A stretch of 64,000 nt of DNA from Ruegeria profundi (GTDB taxonomy: Bacteria; Pseudomonadota; Alphaproteobacteria; Rhodobacterales; Rhodobacteraceae). The notes beneath the pieces were generated by a model that saw only the letters and a list, made by a program, of their open reading frames with translations, was not told where the DNA came from and did no database searches. The stretch spans positions 1 to 64,000 of the forward strand of contig NZ_LQBP01000003.1 of assembly GCF_001507545.1 (NCBI RefSeq). The letters are read 5' to 3'. Position numbers and translations under genes: made by a program. This document shows, one piece after another, positions 35,666-45,001 of the stretch; position 1 is the stretch's first letter, and each line of letters opens with the position of its first letter.

Positions 35666-36985
35666 ATGACTTACTTTAAACTGGCTTCGGCCAGCGCAAT
35701 GGTCCTTGCCGCTACTACTCTTTCTACCAGGGCAAATGCTGAAGACCTGACGCTGTGTTGGGCAGCATGGGACCCGGCCAACGCGCTTGTCGAGCTTTCG
35801 AAGGAATTTGAGGCTGAGTCTGGTCACACGATGAATTTCGAGTTTGTGCCCTGGCCAAACTTTGCGGACCGGATGCTGAACGAACTGAACTCTGGCGGGA
35901 AGCTGTGCGACCTGTTGATCGGCGACAGCCAATGGATTGGCGGTGGTGCTGAAAACGGCCACTACGTGAAATTGAATGATTTCTTCGATGCTGAAGGCAT
36001 CAGCATGGATGATTTCGCGCCTGCTACGGTTTATGCCTATTCAACGTGGCCGAAGGGTACGCCGAACTACTATGCTCTGCCCGCGATGGGCGACGCAAAC
36101 GGGTGGTTTTACCGGAAAGACTGGTTTGAGGACCCTGAAATTCAGGCCGCTTACAAAGATGCCACCGGGCAGGACTTACGCGAACCTCAATCCCAGAAAG
36201 AACTGCTGCAAATCGCGCAATTCTTCCAAGGTCGCGAAATTGACGGAAAAACCGTTTACGGCGCGGCGATCTTTACCGAGCGTGGCTCGGAAGGGATCAC
36301 AATGGGTGTGACTGGCGCGCTTTATCCATGGGGCTTCAAATACGAAAACACGCCGGGTTCCTACGATATGGAAGGTGCCGTGAATTCACCCGAGGCGGTG
36401 GAGGCGTTGGAGTTCTATAAAGAATTCTACGAAACCGCGACGCCACCGGGCTATACCAACTCCTACATGGGTGAGAGCCTGGACGCCTTTAAATCTGGTC
36501 AGGTCGCCATGGCGATGAACTGGTTCGCGTTTTTCCCGGGTCTGTACGCTGATCCAAATACGGGCGGCGACAAGATCGACTTTTTCGTCAACCCGCCGCA
36601 AAACCAGCCGGGGTCTACGCTTGGTGGGCAGGGCATCTCTGTAGTCAGCTATTCCGACAAACAGGATGCCGCGCTTGAGTACATCAAGTGGTTCGCACAG
36701 CCAGAGGTTCAGGCAAAATGGTGGGAACTGGGCGGGTATTCCGCACATAACTCGGTGTTGGAAGATCCCGGATTTGTGGATAGCCAGCCCTTTGCCGGTG
36801 ACTTCCTGGAAGCGATGGCAGGCGTGCAGGACTTCTGGCAGGAGCCAGCCTATGCGGAACTGCTGCTGGCAATGCAAAAGCGCATCCATGACTATGTTGT
36901 GGCCGATCAGGGCACAGCACAAGAAGCGCTTGATCTTCTGATCGAGGACTGGACGGAAGTCTTTGAAGACGAAGGCAAGCTGTAA
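35666..36985 (+). CDS. Sugar/polyol ABC transporter substrate-binding protein
   Basis: 439 residues from ATG 35666, preceded by AAAGGGAGG. Signal peptide (ASAMVLAATTLSTRANA), then a family-1 extracellular solute-binding fold: LTLCWAAWDPANALVELSK, DLLIGDSQW, GYSAHNSVLEDPGF. It captures the substrate in the periplasm for the importer encoded next. Its layout (binding protein, two permeases, small membrane protein, two ATPases) resembles the rhizobial glycerol ABC system. The enzymes downstream (DhaKL, isomerase, dehydrogenase, XylB) suggest a pentitol, tetritol or pentose. Confidence 0.9.
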   Translation: MTYFKLASASAMVLAATTLSTRANAEDLTLCWAAWDPANALVELSKEFEAESGHTMNFEFVPWPNFADRMLNELNSGGKLCDLLIGDSQWIGGGAENGHYVKLNDFFDAEGISMDDFAPATVYAYSTWPKGTPNYYALPAMGDANGWFYRKDWFEDPEIQAAYKDATGQDLREPQSQKELLQIAQFFQGREIDGKTVYGAAIFTERGSEGITMGVTGALYPWGFKYENTPGSYDMEGAVNSPEAVEALEFYKEFYETATPPGYTNSYMGESLDAFKSGQVAMAMNWFAFFPGLYADPNTGGDKIDFFVNPPQNQPGSTLGGQGISVVSYSDKQDAALEYIKWFAQPEVQAKWWELGGYSAHNSVLEDPGFVDSQPFAGDFLEAMAGVQDFWQEPAYAELLLAMQKRIHDYVVADQGTAQEALDLLIEDWTEVFEDEGKL

Positions 36986-37000
36986 TCAGGTAGCCGGGTA

Positions 37001-37022
37001 GGAGCGGGCATCGTCCCGCTCC
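37001..37022 (+). promoter_or_regulatory. Intra-operon hairpin after the binding-protein gene
   Basis: GGAGCGGG-CATCGT-CCCGCTCC is a perfect 8-base stem with a 6-base loop between the binding-protein gene and the first permease. There is no T-run. Such hairpins often protect the upstream mRNA from decay, giving more binding protein than permease. Confidence 0.6.
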
Positions 37023-37065
37023 GCAATCACCCGTGCGCCCGAAACCGACAAGAACTGGTAAAGAT

Positions 37066-38013
37066 ATGTCTGACAGGACGATAGATCGCGTTGCGCAGGC
37101 AACGCCCGTGCGAGTTGCGCGAAAAATTCGGGGGTTATCCGACCGCGCAATCGCCTGGATATTCATCTCTCCAACGATTTTCCTGCTGCTTGCGATCAAT
37201 ATCTTTCCGTTGATCTGGACCATCCAGCTTAGCTTTACCAACTACAAGGCCAATCGTATCGGGCGAGAGGTCAAGGATGTCGGGCTTCGGAACTACGAGC
37301 GTATTCTGACAGATACCGACACCTGGCTGAATATGCAGGCCACAGCGCATTTTCTTTTCTGGACAATTTTCTTTCAGGTCCTGATCGGGTTCACCTTGGC
37401 CTGGCTTATCAACAAGAAGTTCAAGGGCAACGACCTGTGGACCACAATTATCGTGCTGCCAATGATGCTGTCTCCGGCCGTTGTGGGGAACTTCTGGAAG
37501 TTCCTCTATCAACCGCAGATCGGTCTGTTTAACTACATCGTATCGTGGTTCACCGGCAAGGAACCGTCGAGTTTCGAGATGCTGGGATCGGTGACATTGG
37601 CACCATGGGCGATTGTGATCGTCGACACGTGGATGTGGACGCCGTTTGTGATGCTGATCTGTCTGGCCGGGCTGCGAAGCATACCGGACTATATCTATGA
37701 GGCCGCGGAAATTGATCGGGCCAGCAAGCTGCGGCAGTTCTTCACGATCACCATCCCGATGGTACTGCCGTTCCTGATGCTTGCCGTCCTGTTCCGTGGG
37801 ATCGAGAACTTTAAGATGTTCGACCTTGTGGTTCAGTTGACGGGTGGCGGGCCGGGTTCTGTTACGGAACTGACTTCGATCAACCTCAAACGCGAAGCCT
37901 TTGAGAAATGGCGCACGGGCTATGCCTCGGCCTATGCGATCATCCTTTTTGTCACCGTGTTCGGCCTTGCGTCGATCTATGTCAAAGCCCTGAACAAGGT
38001 GAAGCAGAGATGA
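37066..38013 (+). CDS. Sugar ABC transporter permease 1
   Basis: 315 residues from ATG 37066. MalF-type permease with six membrane segments beginning IFISPTIFLLLAINIFPLIW, and the EAA loop EAAEIDRASKLRQFFTITIP near residue 220. It forms the membrane channel with permease 2, whose ATG overlaps this stop (ATGA). Confidence 0.9.
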   Translation: MSDRTIDRVAQATPVRVARKIRGLSDRAIAWIFISPTIFLLLAINIFPLIWTIQLSFTNYKANRIGREVKDVGLRNYERILTDTDTWLNMQATAHFLFWTIFFQVLIGFTLAWLINKKFKGNDLWTTIIVLPMMLSPAVVGNFWKFLYQPQIGLFNYIVSWFTGKEPSSFEMLGSVTLAPWAIVIVDTWMWTPFVMLICLAGLRSIPDYIYEAAEIDRASKLRQFFTITIPMVLPFLMLAVLFRGIENFKMFDLVVQLTGGGPGSVTELTSINLKREAFEKWRTGYASAYAIILFVTVFGLASIYVKALNKVKQR

Positions 38014-38948
38014 GCAGCTTTTCCGTCACCGAACCCTCAAACCGGTCCAAGTGGATCGCCGGTGCCCTGGTGATCGGCTACGCACTGATCACGATGATCC
38101 CTTTGGTCTGGATCCTTCTGACCGGGTTCAAATCTCCGGCCGACGCCATCAGTTACCCGCCCAAGGTCGTCTTTGAGCCAACTCTGGAAGGTTACGTTAA
38201 TCTGTTTACAACAAGAACGCGTCAAACGCAGGAGTTTCTAGACGCGAACCCACCGCAAAACTGGGCCGATGAAATCGTCCGCCAATACGACATGGTGATC
38301 GTTGGACCATCCAAGTTCGGTGAGCGGTTCATGAACTCGGTCATCATCGGGTTCGGTTCGACATTCCTGAGTATCTTCCTTGGCACTTTGGCGGCCTACG
38401 CGTTCAGCCGCTTCAAGGTGCCGCTGAAAGACGATCTTCTGTTCTTTATCCTAAGCACGCGGATGATGCCCCCTGTCGCCGTTGCGATCCCGATCTTTCT
38501 GATGTTCAGAAACCTTGGGTTAAGCGACACGCATCTGGGGATGATCCTGCTGTATACGGGCGTGAATATCTCACTCGCAGTCTGGCTTCTGAAGGGGTTC
38601 ATCGATGAAATCCCGCGGGAATACGAAGAAGCAGCTTTGATCGATGGCTACACCCGGTTTCAGGCCTTCTACAAGGTGGTTCTGCCACAGGCTGCGACGG
38701 GCATAGCCTCAACCGCGATCTTCTGCCTGATCTTCGCTTGGAATGAGTATGCGTTTGCTGTGCTGCTAACCTCTGCGAATGCGCAGACGGCCCCGCCGTT
38801 TATTCCAACCATCATCGGTATCGGTGGCCTTGATTGGCCTGCGGTCGCGGCTGGCGCAACGATCTTCCTGATCCCGGTCATGATTTTCACCATCCTGATG
38901 CGCAAACACCTGCTGCGTGGGATCACGTTCGGAGCTGTACGCAAATGA
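38010..38948 (+). CDS. Sugar ABC transporter permease 2
   Basis: 312 residues from ATG 38010, overlapping permease 1. MalG-type inner-membrane permease: first segment GALVIGYALITMIPLVWILL, EAA loop EEAALIDGYTRFQAFYKVVL near residue 210. It carries a periplasmic insert (about 60-110) between segments 1 and 2. The longer frame beginning at 37908 lies inside permease 1 and was rejected. Confidence 0.9.
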   Translation: MSSFSVTEPSNRSKWIAGALVIGYALITMIPLVWILLTGFKSPADAISYPPKVVFEPTLEGYVNLFTTRTRQTQEFLDANPPQNWADEIVRQYDMVIVGPSKFGERFMNSVIIGFGSTFLSIFLGTLAAYAFSRFKVPLKDDLLFFILSTRMMPPVAVAIPIFLMFRNLGLSDTHLGMILLYTGVNISLAVWLLKGFIDEIPREYEEAALIDGYTRFQAFYKVVLPQAATGIASTAIFCLIFAWNEYAFAVLLTSANAQTAPPFIPTIIGIGGLDWPAVAAGATIFLIPVMIFTILMRKHLLRGITFGAVRK

Positions 38949-39133
38949 CCAAGTTTTTTTCAGGACTGATGCGGCTTCGCCGGGGACCATGGGAAATGGT
39001 GGCGACAATACTGATCGCGGTCGGCGTCTTCATGCTGATGCAGCCGTTTGTCCTTTGGGCGTTCACCTATTCCTTCATCGTCACGCTGATCGGAACCGTC
39101 ATGTTCATCATCGTCAGCCACTTTCCGGAGTAG
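38945..39133 (+). CDS. Small two-helix membrane protein of ABC operon
   Basis: 62 residues from ATG 38945, overlapping the permease 2 stop. After a basic N-terminus (MTKFFSGLMRLRRGPWE) it consists of two membrane segments, ATILIAVGVFMLMQPFVLW and SFIVTLIGTVMFIIVSHF. It sits exactly where the rhizobial glycerol ABC operon has its small membrane protein. It may be an accessory subunit of the importer; I know of no assigned function for it. Confidence 0.75.
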   Translation: MTKFFSGLMRLRRGPWEMVATILIAVGVFMLMQPFVLWAFTYSFIVTLIGTVMFIIVSHFPE

Positions 39134-39135
39134 AA

Positions 39136-40233
39136 ATGGCCCAGATCGTAGTCAAAAACGTTAAGAAAATGTTTGGCGATTTCACGGCTGTTCGTGAAAG
39201 CTCGTTCACGATTGAAGATGGTGAATTCTTCATGCTGCTTGGGCCGTCGGGGTGCGGTAAGACGACAACCTTGCGGATGATCGCGGGGCTGGAGCTTCCG
39301 ACCTCCGGCGAAATCTACCTTGATGGTGAGGAAATCAGCCAAAGGCCGCCATCGGAACGAGATATTGCCTTTGTTTTCCAAATGTTCGCGCTGTATCCGC
39401 ATATGAATGTGCGCAAAAACATCAGTTACCCGTTGATATCGCAGGGTATGCCGCGTGCCGCCGTTAAGGCCAAGGTCGAGGAAGTCGCGGGCATTCTTGG
39501 AATAAAGGACATTCTGGACAGCCCCGTAGGCGGGCTTTCCGGTGGCGACAGGCAGCGCGTGGCCCTTGGGCGTGCGATTGTCCGCGAACCAAAAGCCTTC
39601 ATGATGGATGAACCCCTTGGAGCCTTGGACGCTGAGTTTCGCGAGCATATGGCCGAAGAACTGCGCGCGCTGCATGATCGCATGGGCGCGACCACGGTTT
39701 ACGTCACGCATGACCAGCTGGAAGCGATGCAGATGGGTGACAAGATCGTCGTGATGAACAACGCGGTGATCGAACAATTCGGCACGCCTCAGGAAATCTA
39801 CGACAAACCGGCGACCATGTTCGTGGCCGACTTCATTGGCTCGCCCTCGATGAACTTCTTGCCGTTTAAGGGCACTGTAACGCCGGGGTCCGAGATGGTC
39901 CGACTGAATGGACATGACGAGGCCGTGCCCAAAATGATCGAGGGGGCAGAGGGTGATCTGGTCTTTGGTGTTCGCCCCGAGCATGTCTTTTTGTCAAATG
40001 AAAGTGGTTACCGGGCCAAGGTTCTGGCGGCTGAATACCTCGGGACGACGCAGATCGTGACCTTGCAAAGCCCGAATGGTGAGTTGAAAGCCCGGATCGA
40101 TGCGCGCGAAACGGTCAGCCCCGGCGAGACGGTTGGTTTGGAGTTCCGCTCTCCGACCATCACCCTGTTCGAAAAGTCCACAGGTAGGGCTCTGAGGTCT
40201 GTTCTGAACGATGAGGTGCTGGGCAATGGCTGA
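39136..40233 (+). CDS. Sugar ABC transporter ATP-binding protein 1
   Basis: 365 residues from ATG 39136; the frame extends upstream without a start in context. MalK-type ATPase: Walker A GPSGCGKTT, signature LSGGDRQRVALGRAIV, Walker B AFMMDEPLGALD, then a C-terminal TOBE/OB domain (about 240-365). With the second ATPase it probably forms a heterodimer. Confidence 0.92.
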   Translation: MAQIVVKNVKKMFGDFTAVRESSFTIEDGEFFMLLGPSGCGKTTTLRMIAGLELPTSGEIYLDGEEISQRPPSERDIAFVFQMFALYPHMNVRKNISYPLISQGMPRAAVKAKVEEVAGILGIKDILDSPVGGLSGGDRQRVALGRAIVREPKAFMMDEPLGALDAEFREHMAEELRALHDRMGATTVYVTHDQLEAMQMGDKIVVMNNAVIEQFGTPQEIYDKPATMFVADFIGSPSMNFLPFKGTVTPGSEMVRLNGHDEAVPKMIEGAEGDLVFGVRPEHVFLSNESGYRAKVLAAEYLGTTQIVTLQSPNGELKARIDARETVSPGETVGLEFRSPTITLFEKSTGRALRSVLNDEVLGNG

Positions 40234-41218
40234 GGTCGTTCTGGAAAATATCTCAAAGTCCTTCGGTAGCGTTAAGGCGGTCGACGAAATCTCGATGACG
40301 ATCCCGGACGGTGCGTTTGTGGTGCTGCTTGGACCAACGGGCGCGGGGAAAACCACAACGTTGCGATTGATTTCTGGGCTCGAAAAGCTGGACTCAGGAT
40401 CTATCCGGATTGCAGGTCGGGATGTCGGGCTGGAAACGCCAGCTCAACGCGACGTGGCGATGGTTTTCCAGCAGTATTCGCTGTATCCGCACATGACCGT
40501 GCGCGAGAACCTGTCTTTTCCGTTGCGCTCGCCAATCCTGAAAACGCCTGAGGATGAGATCACCAGAAAGGTGAACGAAACCGCCGAAATCCTTCAAATC
40601 CCTCACAAATTGGACAACAAAGCCACTGAGCTGTCTGGCGGTGAGATGCAGCGCGTCTCAATCGGGCGGGCATTGGTCCGCGATCCACAGATATTCCTGA
40701 TGGACGAACCGCTCAGCTCACTGGATGCCAAGCTTCGGGCAGATTTGCGTGTGGAGTTGAAGAGGATTCAGGCCGACCTTGGGTCCACGCTTTTGTACGT
40801 GACACATGATCAGGTCGAGGCCATGACCATGGCAACACATATTGGCGTATTGGAAGAGGGCAGACTGGTTCAATACGGCACACCGCGGGACATCTATGAA
40901 AATCCGGGCAGTGTCTATGTCGCCAGCCGCTTGGGCTTGCCGCGGATCAATATCCTGCCGTCCGAATTGTTCGGTGGCGATCACAAAGGTCCGCAGATTG
41001 GTCTGCGGCCAGAAAACATCATCGAAGGCGAGGGTAGTGAAGCGCGCGTGATACGTGCTGAGCATTTGGGCGATCAAACGCGGTTGCATCTGGAGTTACA
41101 GGGTCACCCGGTCGTGACCTTGATTGATGTCCATCAGGACTATCCATCTGGAAAGATAATAAAGATTCGCCCTCGCAATCCTTTGTACTTTGACGCGTCC
41201 GGCGCACGTGTGAATTAA
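40226..41218 (+). CDS. Sugar ABC transporter ATP-binding protein 2
   Basis: 330 residues from ATG 40226, overlapping the first ATPase by 8 bases. Walker A GPTGAGKTT, signature LSGGEMQRVSIGRALV, Walker B IFLMDEPLSSLD, switch His in YVTHDQVEAMTMA, and a C-terminal TOBE domain shorter than that of its partner. Completes the importer. Confidence 0.92.
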   Translation: MAEVVLENISKSFGSVKAVDEISMTIPDGAFVVLLGPTGAGKTTTLRLISGLEKLDSGSIRIAGRDVGLETPAQRDVAMVFQQYSLYPHMTVRENLSFPLRSPILKTPEDEITRKVNETAEILQIPHKLDNKATELSGGEMQRVSIGRALVRDPQIFLMDEPLSSLDAKLRADLRVELKRIQADLGSTLLYVTHDQVEAMTMATHIGVLEEGRLVQYGTPRDIYENPGSVYVASRLGLPRINILPSELFGGDHKGPQIGLRPENIIEGEGSEARVIRAEHLGDQTRLHLELQGHPVVTLIDVHQDYPSGKIIKIRPRNPLYFDASGARVN

Positions 41219-41229
41219 GGAGCATAAGC

Positions 41230-42852
41230 ATGGCCCAGTTCCTCAATACCAAAGAAACCCTTGTGACAGAGGCGATAGATGGTCTTCTGACCGCAACTGG
41301 CGGGGCGCTGACCCGCCTGGATGGATATCCGCATATCAAGGTTGTCTACCGGTCGGATTGGGACAAATCCAAAGTTGCGCTGGTCTCGGGTGGAGGGTCC
41401 GGTCACGAACCCGCACATGCCGGGTTCGTTGGGGCCGGTATGCTCACGGCCGCTGTGTGCGGAGAGGTTTTTGCGTCGCCCTCGGTTGAGGCTGTCCTGG
41501 CAGGCATTCTGGCCGTGACAGGTGAGGCGGGGTGCTTGCTGATCGTGAAAAACTACACGGGCGACCGGCTGAATTTCGGGTTGGCTGCCGAACGGGCCCG
41601 CGCCTTAGGGCGCAAGGTGGAAATGGTGGTGGTCGATGACGACATCGCCTTGCCAGACCTTCCACAACCCCGCGGTGTGGCGGGTACGCTGTTCGTGCAC
41701 AAGATTGCCGGTGCGCTTGCCGAGAGTGGTGCCGATCTGGATACCGTGACGACTGCCGCAAAAAATGTCATTGAAAAAGTTGTCAGCATCGGCATGAGCT
41801 TGGATACCTGCACCGTTCCGGGGTCTCCGAAAGAGGAAAGGATTGCGCCGGGCAAGGCTGAGCTTGGTTTGGGTATCCACGGCGAACCGGGTGTCGAGCA
41901 GGTGGATTTTGCAAATGCCATGACCGCCATGTCCACCGTTGTTGAGAAACTGAAACAACGTGTAGGTTCAGGTAACTGCGTGGCGTTGGTGAACAACCTT
42001 GGATCGACCACCCCCTTGGAAATGGCCGTCCTGACACATGCTTTGGCTGAAACCGGAATCGCGCAACACATCATTGGGCCTGCACCGATGATGACCTCAT
42101 TGGATATGCATGGGTTTTCGGTTTCAATCTTGCCAGTCACCCATGGCGATTTGTCGGCACTTGAGACCCCAGTTGAAATGGCCGCCTGGCCCGGTGTCAG
42201 TTCTATCGAGCCGGTAAAAATTGCACCCCTGCCTGATGGGCTGACCCCGATTGATCCCATTCCGTCGAACAACCCTAAGACCAAAGAAACGATCACTCGG
42301 TTGTCCGAATTGCTTATCAGTGCGGAAAAGCATCTGAACGAGCTGGATGCCAAATCCGGTGACGGTGATACAGGCAGCACACTTGCCACTGCGGCCAAAT
42401 CATTGCAGGGCAGTCTTGACCGAATGCCCCTGGCCGATCTGACACAGCTTTTCCCCGCGCTGGGCAATGAACTGAGCCAGACAATGGGCGGCTCTTCTGG
42501 GGTCATCCTCGCGATTTTCTTCAACGCAGCAGGGGACGCCTGTGCCAGCGGGGCTTCGGTATCCAAATCTCTGGTGGAAGGCCTGAACCGCGTCAGTCAG
42601 GTTGGCGGCGCCAAGGTCGGTGACAGAACAATGATCGATGCGCTTGCACCCGCGCTTGCGGCGCTGCCCTCGGGGCTGGCGCATGCTGCGAAGGCAGCCC
42701 GTGAAGGGGCTGACAATACGGCAAATATTCACCGTGCGAAGGCCGGTCGCGCAGCTTATGTCCCTGAGGAAAACCTAATTGGGCATAACGACCCGGGCGC
42801 TGAAGCCGTCGCCTTGTTGTTCGAGGGATTGGCGCACGAGATTGAAGGCTGA
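41230..42852 (+). CDS. Dihydroxyacetone kinase family protein, fused DhaK-DhaL
   Basis: 540 residues. The DhaK half (1-330) has SGGGSGHEPAHAGFVGAGML and the substrate-binding His in LGIHGEPGVEQ. The DhaL half (350-540) has the Mg/ATP motif SGDGDTGSTLA and GGSSGVIL. This is the ATP-dependent single-chain form. Enzymes of this family phosphorylate dihydroxyacetone, and some phosphorylate erythrulose made in tetritol breakdown. Context with an isomerase and a dehydrogenase favours a ketose other than plain dihydroxyacetone, but that is inference. Confidence 0.9.
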   Translation: MAQFLNTKETLVTEAIDGLLTATGGALTRLDGYPHIKVVYRSDWDKSKVALVSGGGSGHEPAHAGFVGAGMLTAAVCGEVFASPSVEAVLAGILAVTGEAGCLLIVKNYTGDRLNFGLAAERARALGRKVEMVVVDDDIALPDLPQPRGVAGTLFVHKIAGALAESGADLDTVTTAAKNVIEKVVSIGMSLDTCTVPGSPKEERIAPGKAELGLGIHGEPGVEQVDFANAMTAMSTVVEKLKQRVGSGNCVALVNNLGSTTPLEMAVLTHALAETGIAQHIIGPAPMMTSLDMHGFSVSILPVTHGDLSALETPVEMAAWPGVSSIEPVKIAPLPDGLTPIDPIPSNNPKTKETITRLSELLISAEKHLNELDAKSGDGDTGSTLATAAKSLQGSLDRMPLADLTQLFPALGNELSQTMGGSSGVILAIFFNAAGDACASGASVSKSLVEGLNRVSQVGGAKVGDRTMIDALAPALAALPSGLAHAAKAAREGADNTANIHRAKAGRAAYVPEENLIGHNDPGAEAVALLFEGLAHEIEG

Positions 42853-42859
42853 AAGACGC

Positions 42860-43918
42860 GTGGAAGACCATAAGCAAAAACTAGAAGTGGTGGAAAAGCC
42901 AACTGTCAACGACATCGCACGCGTTGCAGGTGTTAGTCTGGCGACTGTTGATCGCGTTCTGAACGGACGTCCCGGTGTTCGCGCCGTGACTGTTGAAAAG
43001 GTACAAAAGGCGATTGATGACTTAGGGTATGTGCGCGACACCGCCGCCGCCAATCTGGCGCGCAAACGCGTTTACAACTTTCTTTTCGTACTGCCCGACG
43101 CCGACAACGAGTTTCTTGAGGCGTTGAGCAAGCAAATCGTGGAACAGTCACGCGATCAGTTTATCGAACGTACGCGTCTGAAGATTCAGCGCGTTGCGCC
43201 GTTTGAGCCGCAGGACATCGTCGACATACTGGATGCCGTGGAAAGTAAAGAGGTCGACGGCGTCGCCGTCTTTGGCCCTGAGACTCCATCGGTACGCGAT
43301 GCTGTCAAAAGGGTCAGGGACAAAGGTATACCCGTCGTTGCCCTTGTGTCCGACCTGCCCAGTTCGGACCGCGATCATTTCGTGGGAATTGACAACGTGT
43401 CCGCCGGGCGGACAGCGGCGCAACTGATGGGGCGGTTCGTGCATAAAAAGGGCAAAGTTCTTGTCCTGACCGGCTCGCGCTTGGCGCGTGATCATCTCGA
43501 GCGGCGCCAAGGCTTTGATCTGGTTGTCGCCGAGGATTTTCCGCATCTTGAAGTCGTGGCGTCTGTCGAGGGTCGCGATGACCCCGACCTGATTTACAAG
43601 ATGATGCCTGAGATTTTTGAAACCTATCCCGATCTGGTCGGGATATATTCTTCCGCTGCGGGCAATGCGGGCCTGATCCAGTTTCTGTCCGAAAGCAAGA
43701 TCAGCAAGGATCTGGTGATCATAGCCCACGAGCTTACGCCGCTCAGCCGTGAGGCTCTGACCCGCGGCACCTTTGACGCTTTGATCTCGCAGGACTCCGG
43801 GCATTTGGTTCGGTCTGCCGTCCGTCTGCTGCGCGCCACATCAGACAAGGTTCCGTTCAATAAAGCCCAGGAACGCATTCGTATCGATATCTATCTAAAG
43901 GAAAATTTGCCGCCATAA
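42860..43918 (+). CDS. LacI family transcriptional regulator
   Basis: 352 residues from GTG 42860; the upstream ATG at 42779 would overlap the kinase gene by 74 bases. LacI-type HTH VNDIARVAGVSLATVDRVL with hinge NLARKR, followed by a periplasmic-binding-protein-like ligand domain (FLFVLPDADNEF, TGSRLARDHLERRQGFD). Because it is inside the operon it probably represses it. The paired central-CG palindromes at 35554-35599 are its likely sites. Confidence 0.9.
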   Translation: MEDHKQKLEVVEKPTVNDIARVAGVSLATVDRVLNGRPGVRAVTVEKVQKAIDDLGYVRDTAAANLARKRVYNFLFVLPDADNEFLEALSKQIVEQSRDQFIERTRLKIQRVAPFEPQDIVDILDAVESKEVDGVAVFGPETPSVRDAVKRVRDKGIPVVALVSDLPSSDRDHFVGIDNVSAGRTAAQLMGRFVHKKGKVLVLTGSRLARDHLERRQGFDLVVAEDFPHLEVVASVEGRDDPDLIYKMMPEIFETYPDLVGIYSSAAGNAGLIQFLSESKISKDLVIIAHELTPLSREALTRGTFDALISQDSGHLVRSAVRLLRATSDKVPFNKAQERIRIDIYLKENLPP

Positions 43919-43945
43919 AGGCATTGAATTTGGGGAGGACATATT

Positions 43946-45001
43946 ATGAAGACGATCAAAGGCCCGGCTTTGTTTCTGGCGCAGTTTGCCGGGGATGAAG
44001 CACCTTTCAATTCATGGGATGCAATCACGAAATGGGCGGCTGAGTGCGGGTACAAGGGCGTTCAGGTTCCCAGTTGGGATGGCCGACTGTTTGACCTTGA
44101 GACCGCCGCGTCCAGCCCGGGCTATTGCGACGACTTCAAGGGTAAGGCCAAGGAGAACGGCGTTGAAGTTACCGAATTGTCCACACACCTTCAGGGGCAG
44201 CTCGTGGCCGTTCACCCGGCTTATGACACAGCGTTCGATGGGTTTGCGTCCGAAACTGTCAGGGGAAACCCGAAAGCCCGGCAAGAATGGGCGGTGGATC
44301 AGGTCAAAAAAGCGCTTTCAGCGTCAAGAAATTTGGGAATTTCAGCGCATGCGACGTTTTCGGGCGCGCTGGCCTGGCCATATGTCTATCCTTGGCCCCA
44401 GCGGCCCGCCGGGCTGATAGAAACCGCTTTTGATGAGCTCGCGCGCCGTTGGGTGCCGATCCTGAACCATGCAGAAGACTGCGGCGTGGACGTCTGCTAC
44501 GAAATCCATCCGGGCGAAGACCTGCATGATGGGGTTACGTATGAGATGTTCTTGGAGCGGACGGGCAATCACGCTCGGGCCTGTATGTTGTACGACCCGT
44601 CGCACTATGTTCTGCAATGCCTCGACTATCTGGACAACATTGACATCTACAAGGATCGCATCCGGATGTTCCACGTCAAGGATGCCGAATTTAACCCAAC
44701 GGGTCGGCAAGGCGTTTATTCCGGGTATCAAAGCTGGATCAATCGGGCAGGGCGCTTCCGGTCTCTAGGCGACGGGCAGGTGGATTTCGGGGCCGTCTTT
44801 TCAAAAATGGCGGCAAACGACTTTGACGGTTGGGCGGTGGTCGAATGGGAATGCTGCCTGAAGCACCCTGAAGATGGCGCGCGCGAAGGTGCCCGGTTCG
44901 TGTCGGATCATATCATTCGTGTGACCGAGAAAGCCTTTGACGATTTCGCAGACAGCGGCACCGATGAGGCAGCCAATCGTAAAATGCTGGGGATAGACTG
45001 A
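43946..45001 (+). CDS. Sugar phosphate isomerase/epimerase (AP-endonuclease-2-like TIM barrel)
   Basis: 351 residues, xylose-isomerase-like TIM barrel (AP_endonuc_2). Metal ligands are visible as Glu in DVCYEIHPGED, Asp/His in YDPSHYVLQ, His in MFHVKDAEF and Glu in AVVEWECCL. It is preceded by GGGGAGG. It should interconvert or epimerise a keto-sugar intermediate of the pathway. The stop shares its A with the next ATG. Confidence 0.88.
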   Translation: MKTIKGPALFLAQFAGDEAPFNSWDAITKWAAECGYKGVQVPSWDGRLFDLETAASSPGYCDDFKGKAKENGVEVTELSTHLQGQLVAVHPAYDTAFDGFASETVRGNPKARQEWAVDQVKKALSASRNLGISAHATFSGALAWPYVYPWPQRPAGLIETAFDELARRWVPILNHAEDCGVDVCYEIHPGEDLHDGVTYEMFLERTGNHARACMLYDPSHYVLQCLDYLDNIDIYKDRIRMFHVKDAEFNPTGRQGVYSGYQSWINRAGRFRSLGDGQVDFGAVFSKMAANDFDGWAVVEWECCLKHPEDGAREGARFVSDHIIRVTEKAFDDFADSGTDEAANRKMLGID

